25,514 nucleotides of DNA, taken from Syntrophaceae bacterium (GTDB taxonomy: Bacteria > Desulfobacterota > SM23-61). Shown here piece after piece: positions 21,162 through 25,514 of the stretch. The notes below the pieces were generated by a model, which saw only the letters and a list, made by a program, of their open reading frames with translations, did no database searches and was not told the DNA's origin. A program made the translations under genes and the position numbers. The DNA is taken from contig PMCE01000047.1 of NCBI GenBank assembly GCA_003154025.1, forward strand, positions 15,963-41,476, written 5' to 3'. Positions within the stretch are counted from its first letter, which is position 1, and every line of letters begins with the position of its first letter.

Positions 21162-22286
21162 ATGGCGGAGACCTTGAAAACCAGGCCAAAACTTCTGGAT
21201 TCCATTCCGGCTTCCTTCATCTTGACGGACATCCACACGAGGATTCTCTACGTCAATCAACAGGCCGAATTATTCTTCGGATATACCAAGGAGGAGCTGG
21301 AAGGAGAACGCCTGAGGACCCTCTTTCTGGAAGAAGATCTGCTCTACTTTCTTCCCAATATCGTCTTCCTGACCACATACAAGAACGGCTTTGAAGGCGA
21401 GGTTCTCCTAAGGCAGAAGGCCGGGATGAAAATTTTTGTGCATCTCTCCACCTCTTCCTTCAAAGAAGGCGGGGAGATTTTTCTGACCTTTTACTTCCAG
21501 GAGATCCAGCGATTGAAGGTCCTGGAGAGAGAAAGACTCGAGATGGAGAGGTGGGCCAGCCTGGGGAGGATGGTGGAGGAGATTGCCCATCAATTCCGGA
21601 ATCCCATCGCTTCCATCGGAGGCTACAGCAAGCGACTCTCCAAGAGCCTGTCGTCGTCGGCCAAGGGCAAGGCCCATCTTCAGCAGATCATGAAGCAGAC
21701 CCAGCGGCTGGAGAATATCCTCAAAAGAGTCGAGGAATACGTCCAGATCCCCCGCCCCGTCTTCCAAAGGGAAAAAATTCAGGATGTGGTGGAGAGGGTC
21801 CTCCCGGAATTCTCCAAGAAAGCTCAGGAGAAAGAGGTTTCCTTCCGCATGGATACCCGGGGGATGGAGGGAGACGGGAAGCTTTTCATCGACGGACCGC
21901 TGATTCACCGGGTCATCGCCCACCTCCTGGAGAACAGCCTGGAGGCCATCAAGCCCAGGTCCAAGGGGGCCTTGAGGAAAGTGGTGGATTTGGCCCTCTT
22001 TGATGATGGGAATAATGTGGGGGTGTCCATCGCCGACCGGGGACAGGGGATTCCGAAGAAAAAAATGAATCTGATCTTTGAGCCCTTCTTCTCCACCCAT
22101 CCCAGTCGCGTGGGCCTAGGGCTGACGTTTGTACGGCGGGTGGCGGAGGAACACCGGGGGAGAATCCGGGTGGACAGCCGGGTCGGAAAGGGGACCACGG
22201 TTACCCTCTACTTCCCGAAGGACCGGCGCAGAAAAGTTCGGCGTGAATTTGTCTCTCCCGAGGCCATGGAGAGAGAGGAGAGCTGA
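21162..22286 (+). CDS. PAS-domain sensor histidine kinase
   Basis: A 374-residue cytoplasmic kinase. An N-terminal PAS domain (about 10-118, with ILYVNQQAELFFGYTKEEL) senses an unknown signal. The HisKA helix follows with the phospho-acceptor His143 in EEIAHQFRNPIASIGGY. The ATPase domain has the N box HLLENSLEAI, the G1 box IADRGQGIP, the F box FEPFFSTH and the G2 box GLGLTFV. There is no transmembrane segment or receiver domain, and no response regulator gene lies adjacent, so it is an orphan kinase. ATG 21162 is preferred over GTG 21093 because of the GAGGGGG SD and the natural PAS start. It is followed by a strong terminator. Probably monocistronic. Confidence 0.9.
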   Translation: MAETLKTRPKLLDSIPASFILTDIHTRILYVNQQAELFFGYTKEELEGERLRTLFLEEDLLYFLPNIVFLTTYKNGFEGEVLLRQKAGMKIFVHLSTSSFKEGGEIFLTFYFQEIQRLKVLERERLEMERWASLGRMVEEIAHQFRNPIASIGGYSKRLSKSLSSSAKGKAHLQQIMKQTQRLENILKRVEEYVQIPRPVFQREKIQDVVERVLPEFSKKAQEKEVSFRMDTRGMEGDGKLFIDGPLIHRVIAHLLENSLEAIKPRSKGALRKVVDLALFDDGNNVGVSIADRGQGIPKKKMNLIFEPFFSTHPSRVGLGLTFVRRVAEEHRGRIRVDSRVGKGTTVTLYFPKDRRRKVRREFVSPEAMEREES

Positions 22287-22315
22287 AGTCTTAATCCCAT
22301 CCGCGGGTTCAGAGC

Positions 22316-22339
22316 AAAAACCGCCTTAAGGCGGTTTTT
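22316..22339. terminator. Strong bidirectional intrinsic terminator
   Basis: The perfect palindrome of two 10-base arms AAAAACCGCC and GGCGGTTTTT with a TTAA centre is followed by TGTTTT. It can end transcription from the kinase on the plus strand and, with its A-run on the other strand, from the tsaB end of the minus-strand operon. Confidence 0.9.
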
Positions 22340-22410
22340 GTTTTATAAGCTCGCTTCCCCTCGCCCGGTTCAAAATTCGTCGGACCATCCCCCCTCTGGT
22401 CCCCGCCGCT

Positions 22411-23139
22411 TCAGCCCTGTCCTCTCCCCCGCTCTTTCCTCTCCCAGTGGATCTCCGCCTCGGAGCGGCGGACGTAGATGGGGCTGAAGGTCAAGAGGTC
22501 CAGCGATTGGCCTCGCTGAAAAGAAGGAAGGCTCAGGCGGGCCACGCTGGAGGCGCGGGGAAAGGAAAACTCCGGCGGGGCGAAGAGGGCTCGGGAGCCA
22601 AGCTTCTCCCGGAAAGTCTCTCCATAAACTTCCGCGCCATTCCCCACCAGGATGGCTCTCTCCGAGATTCGAGAACAGAGCTCTTCCGGGCTCAGAACCC
22701 AGTATTCGCCGATCTTCCGCAAGTCCCCTTCCCCGTTTCCGCGGAAGAGCGTCGCATAGACCTCCTTCTTCCGGGCGTCGAGCACCGGGCAGACGAGGAT
22801 AGAAGCGAAGGGAATATTGTGAGCCAGGGCATCGAGGGTGGGAACCCCCACGACCGGCACCCGCAGGGAGAAGGCCAACCCTTTGACCGTGGAGACCGCG
22901 ATTCGAAGGCCGGTGAAAGAACCGGGACCGAGTCCCACCGCGATTCCCTGGACCGCCTGAATGGAGCGGGAGGTCTCCCGAAGGAGTCGGTCGATCGTGG
23001 GCATCAGTCGGGAGGAATGGGTCTCAGATAGATTCAGGGTCGTCTCCCCGACGATTCGCCAGGCGCCCTCCGGCAAAGAGGCCTCTACCAAAGCGACGCT
23101 CCCGGTGAAGGTGGAGGTTTCGACCGCCAGGATGAGCAT
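22411..23139 (-). CDS. tsaB: tRNA threonylcarbamoyladenosine biosynthesis protein TsaB
   Basis: A 242-residue TsaB of normal length, part of the TsaBDE machinery that makes t6A37 in tRNAs reading ANN codons. The ASKHA-fold N-terminus LILAVETSTFTGSVAL, the THSSRLMPTID region, and the GLGPGSFTGLRIAVSTVKGLAF signature are typical. The C-terminal part (about 140-242) is more variable. The start at 23139 gives the family N-terminus and falls 4 bases after the rseP stop; a longer start at 23175 would lie inside rseP. It is the last gene of the cdsA-dxr-rseP-tsaB set and ends before the terminator at 22316. Confidence 0.92.
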   Translation of the reverse strand: MLILAVETSTFTGSVALVEASLPEGAWRIVGETTLNLSETHSSRLMPTIDRLLRETSRSIQAVQGIAVGLGPGSFTGLRIAVSTVKGLAFSLRVPVVGVPTLDALAHNIPFASILVCPVLDARKKEVYATLFRGNGEGDLRKIGEYWVLSPEELCSRISERAILVGNGAEVYGETFREKLGSRALFAPPEFSFPRASSVARLSLPSFQRGQSLDLLTFSPIYVRRSEAEIHWERKERGRGQG

Positions 23140-23143
23140 CTTT

Positions 23144-24211
23144 CTATTCGGGTCCGATGATCCGGGAGATGTCATTGTAGAAGACCAGCAGCATGAGGAG
23201 GATGATGAGAAAGATGCCGATCTGCTGCGCCCTTTCCCGGAGCTTCAGGCTGACCGGCCTGCCGATGACCCCCTCAATCAAGAACATGAGGAGATGCCAG
23301 CCGTCCAGGACCGGAATGGGCAGGATGTTCAGGATGACCAGGTTGATGCTGATCACGGCCATGAAGATGACCAAGCTGAGAACTCCAGCCTTGGCCTGCT
23401 GGCCGGCCAGCTGAGCGATGAGGATGGGGCCGCCGATGGTTTTGGCCGAGACTTTCCCCTCGATGATTTTGTAGATGCTGATCACCGTCAGTTCGGTGAC
23501 CCGCCAGGATTGGAGGACGGCCCGATAGACGGCGGAAAAGGGATCGGTCCTTTCGATGAAGGTATTGCCCGACGGGGAAATTCCGATCAAGCCGACGCGG
23601 ACATCATCGCCGAAAAGGTTCTTTTGGGTGGAGACTTGGGGAGTGACCGACAGCGGGAAGACGTTCTTCTCACGCTCCACCTTTAGGTTCAGGGGCTGAT
23701 CCGTGCTTTCGTGAATGGCCTTGGCCAGGTCTTCCCAGCGTTTCACCGGGGCGCCATTCACTTCCAGGATCCGGTCTCCCTTCTGCAGCCCTGCCTGATA
23801 GGCCGGAAAGTCCGGTTTGACCTCTCCCACCTCCGGCAGCAGGGTGGGCAAGCCCACCGTGAAGGCGGCCGCAAAGGCAACGACGGCAAAGAGGAAGTTG
23901 AAAAAAGGGCCCGCAAAGACAATCCCCAGACGCCGGCGCACGGGTTGGGCGGAAAAAGATTTGGCGATCAGCTCAGGGGGGATCTTCTCCCCCGGTTCCT
24001 CCCCGACCATCTTCACGTATCCCCCCAGGGGAATCAGAGAAACCTGGTACTGGGTTTCTCCGACTTTCTTTCCGAAGAGCTTGGGGCCGAAGCCCAGGGA
24101 AAAAGTGAGCACCCCGACCCGGGACCACTTGGCGGCCAGAAAGTGCCCCAACTCATGAACAAAGATCAGGACTCCCAAAACGATAATCGTGGCAATGATG
24201 GTAATGGTCAC
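23144..24211 (-). CDS. rseP: RseP/S2P-type intramembrane zinc metalloprotease
   Basis: A 355-residue integral membrane protease with HELGH (His19, Glu20, His23) in the first helix, a PDZ domain (about 115-190, GDRILEVNGAPVKRWEDL), and the third catalytic segment NILPIPVLDGWHLL where Asp is the zinc ligand. Most relatives have LDGGH there; this one has LDGWH. It likely cuts anti-sigma factors or signal peptides within the membrane. It starts with GTG at 24211, overlapping the dxr stop by four bases (GTGA). Only one PDZ domain is visible, whereas E. coli RseP has two. Confidence 0.92.
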   Translation of the reverse strand: MTITIIATIIVLGVLIFVHELGHFLAAKWSRVGVLTFSLGFGPKLFGKKVGETQYQVSLIPLGGYVKMVGEEPGEKIPPELIAKSFSAQPVRRRLGIVFAGPFFNFLFAVVAFAAAFTVGLPTLLPEVGEVKPDFPAYQAGLQKGDRILEVNGAPVKRWEDLAKAIHESTDQPLNLKVEREKNVFPLSVTPQVSTQKNLFGDDVRVGLIGISPSGNTFIERTDPFSAVYRAVLQSWRVTELTVISIYKIIEGKVSAKTIGGPILIAQLAGQQAKAGVLSLVIFMAVISINLVILNILPIPVLDGWHLLMFLIEGVIGRPVSLKLRERAQQIGIFLIILLMLLVFYNDISRIIGPE

Positions 24212-25368
24212 AGTTTACCTCGGTTGATGATCTTCTGGGCCTCCTGCCGGGCCCAGGAATGGGTGTACAGAATATCTTCCAGGGAAACCGGCTGAATCCG
24301 CTGGTGCCGCGCCATGGTCTCCTGGATCAGGCGGGGAATCTGCAGAAATTCCATCCTCCCCTCCAGAAAGGCTTCCACGGCCACTTCGTTGGCCGCGTTC
24401 AGAACGACGGGCAGCGTCCCGCCTGCTTCCAGGGCCTGGTAAGCCAGTCCCAGCGCCGGAAACCGTTCCCGGTCCACCGGGCTGAAGGACAGGGGACCAG
24501 CCTGGAAAAGATCGAGAGAAGGATGGCGCAGATCCAGCCTCTCGGGATAGGAGAGGGCATAGGCAATGGGCCCCCGCATATCCGGAAGGGCCATCTGGGC
24601 GATCACCGCCCCGTCAATATATTCTATCATAGAATGAATGATGGATTGGGGATGAATGAGGACTTCGATCTTCGACCCCGGGACTCCGAATAGCCAGTGG
24701 GCTTCGATGACCTCCAGACCTTTGTTCATCAGGGAGGCGCTGTCTACGGTCACTTTTTTCCCCATCCGCCACTGAGGATGATTCAGGGCCTCCCCGGGAG
24801 TGACCCGCCTCAAGCCCTCCATGGACGTATTCAGGAAGGGACCCCCGGAAGCGGTCAGGAGAATCTTCTTGATTTCTTCCTTGCGGTGCCCCGCCAAGAC
24901 TTGGAAGATGGCGCTGTGCTCGCTGTCGATGGGAAGCAGGCTTACCCCGTGAGCCTGGATTTCCTTCACCAGGATTTCTCCGGCCATGACCAGCGCTTCC
25001 TTGTTGGCGATGGCGATGTGCTTTCCCGCCCTAACGGCGGCGAGCGTGGGCAGGAGGCCGACGCTGCCCACGAGGGCGGCCACGACCATCTGGGCCTGGG
25101 GATGGGTCGCCACCGCCGTCAGTCCTTCGCTCCCCGCCAGGATGCGGGTGGGGAGAGAAGAAAGATTCCGCCGCAGCTGGCGGGCCGACTCCTCCTCCAG
25201 GACCGAGGCCAGATCGGGCCGAAAGCGTCGGATCTGCTCTTCCATCTTCGCGGAATTTTTCCCCCCGGCCAGGGCCACCACCCGAAACTTGTCCGGATAG
25301 CGGGCGGCGATCTCCAGGGCGTTAGCCCCGATGGATCCGGTGGAGCCTAAGATGGCAAGGGTTTTCAT
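24208..25368 (-). CDS. dxr: 1-deoxy-D-xylulose 5-phosphate reductoisomerase
   Basis: A 386-residue enzyme, full length, catalysing the NADPH-dependent second step of the MEP isoprenoid pathway. The N-terminal GSTGSIG (8-14) binds NADPH. NKEALVMAGE, then DSEHSAIFQ and the SLMNKGLEVIEAHWLF segment supply substrate and metal ligands (Asp, Glu). The gene overlaps rseP by four bases and begins 14 bases after the cdsA stop, so it sits in the usual cdsA-dxr-rseP operon with a common transcript. Confidence 0.95.
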   Translation of the reverse strand: MKTLAILGSTGSIGANALEIAARYPDKFRVVALAGGKNSAKMEEQIRRFRPDLASVLEEESARQLRRNLSSLPTRILAGSEGLTAVATHPQAQMVVAALVGSVGLLPTLAAVRAGKHIAIANKEALVMAGEILVKEIQAHGVSLLPIDSEHSAIFQVLAGHRKEEIKKILLTASGGPFLNTSMEGLRRVTPGEALNHPQWRMGKKVTVDSASLMNKGLEVIEAHWLFGVPGSKIEVLIHPQSIIHSMIEYIDGAVIAQMALPDMRGPIAYALSYPERLDLRHPSLDLFQAGPLSFSPVDRERFPALGLAYQALEAGGTLPVVLNAANEVAVEAFLEGRMEFLQIPRLIQETMARHQRIQPVSLEDILYTHSWARQEAQKIINRGKL

Positions 25369-25382
25369 AGTTTAGTCGGTCT

Positions 25383-25514
25383 TCATCCCAGCCCCACCGC
25401 CCAGGCATAATAGTAAACCAGCGGGGCGGCGAAGAGGACGCTGTCGATTCGATCCAGCAGCCCTCCATGGCCGGGAATGAGGGTCCCTGAATCCTTAACC
25501 TGGACGCTCCGTTT
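25383..25514 (-). CDS. cdsA: Phosphatidate cytidylyltransferase, C-terminal part only
   Basis: The last 43 codons of a minus-strand gene that enters from the right edge. The visible sequence has the CdsA signature: [18 protein letters not shown] and then [18 protein letters not shown], with the acidic residues that bind metal and CTP-derived substrate. The stop is at 25385-25383 and dxr follows after 14 bases. The enzyme makes CDP-diacylglycerol in the inner membrane for phospholipid synthesis. The N-terminal membrane part lies outside the window. Confidence 0.93.
   Translation of the reverse strand, partial: KRSVQVKDSGTLIPGHGGLLDRIDSVLFAAPLVYYYAWAVGLG

Noticed and set aside
1..25514. tRNA, rRNA, IS transposase or integrase genes
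   Set aside because: None was recognised on either strand; the mobile-like signals are non-coding repeats and attC-like sites only.

Overview
The window reads as a chromosomal piece of an uncultured, moderately GC-rich, Gram-negative bacterium with anaerobic-type metabolism. A Desulfobacterota (former Deltaproteobacteria) origin fits best. The grounds are the cdsA-dxr-rseP-tsaB order, a molybdenum hydroxylase with a cysteine-rich FAD subunit, several [4Fe-4S] proteins, lipoprotein and LolA-like export genes, and intergenic phased repeats. That placement is inference; there is no rRNA or marker phylogeny here.

Layout: 1-5860 is metabolic: a TVP38-type membrane protein with a disulfide oxidoreductase, a ferredoxin-like protein coupled to an unrecognised cysteine protein, an MBL hydrolase and a VOC protein. 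5960-12180 is an accessory region: a Phd-ParE-like module, a REP-like hairpin, an AT-rich bile-acid-type symporter, a B12-binding radical SAM protein, a FitAB/VapBC module, an unrecognised membrane protein, a lysine-rich 33-residue protein and many palindromic repeats. Two sites in it resemble integron attC sites, one after the symporter and one after the radical SAM gene. This suggests remnants of a gene-cassette array without a visible integrase. 12184-16300 encodes a three-subunit xanthine dehydrogenase-family enzyme, with a palindromic repeat inserted before the third gene. 16934-19972 holds a lipoprotein, a frameshifted LolA-like gene and a Tat-exported molybdopterin oxidoreductase. After a HAD phosphatase on the minus strand comes an orphan PAS histidine kinase with a strong terminator. 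22411-25514 is a minus-strand housekeeping operon (cdsA, dxr, rseP, tsaB), entered from its cdsA end.

Themes: intergenic spaces are full of inverted repeats, some with striking 7- or 8-base phasing, and some sit directly against ribosome binding sites. Two genes have very short upstream ORFs that end in an ATGA overlap with the gene start. No tRNA, rRNA, CRISPR array, transposase or integrase gene was seen.
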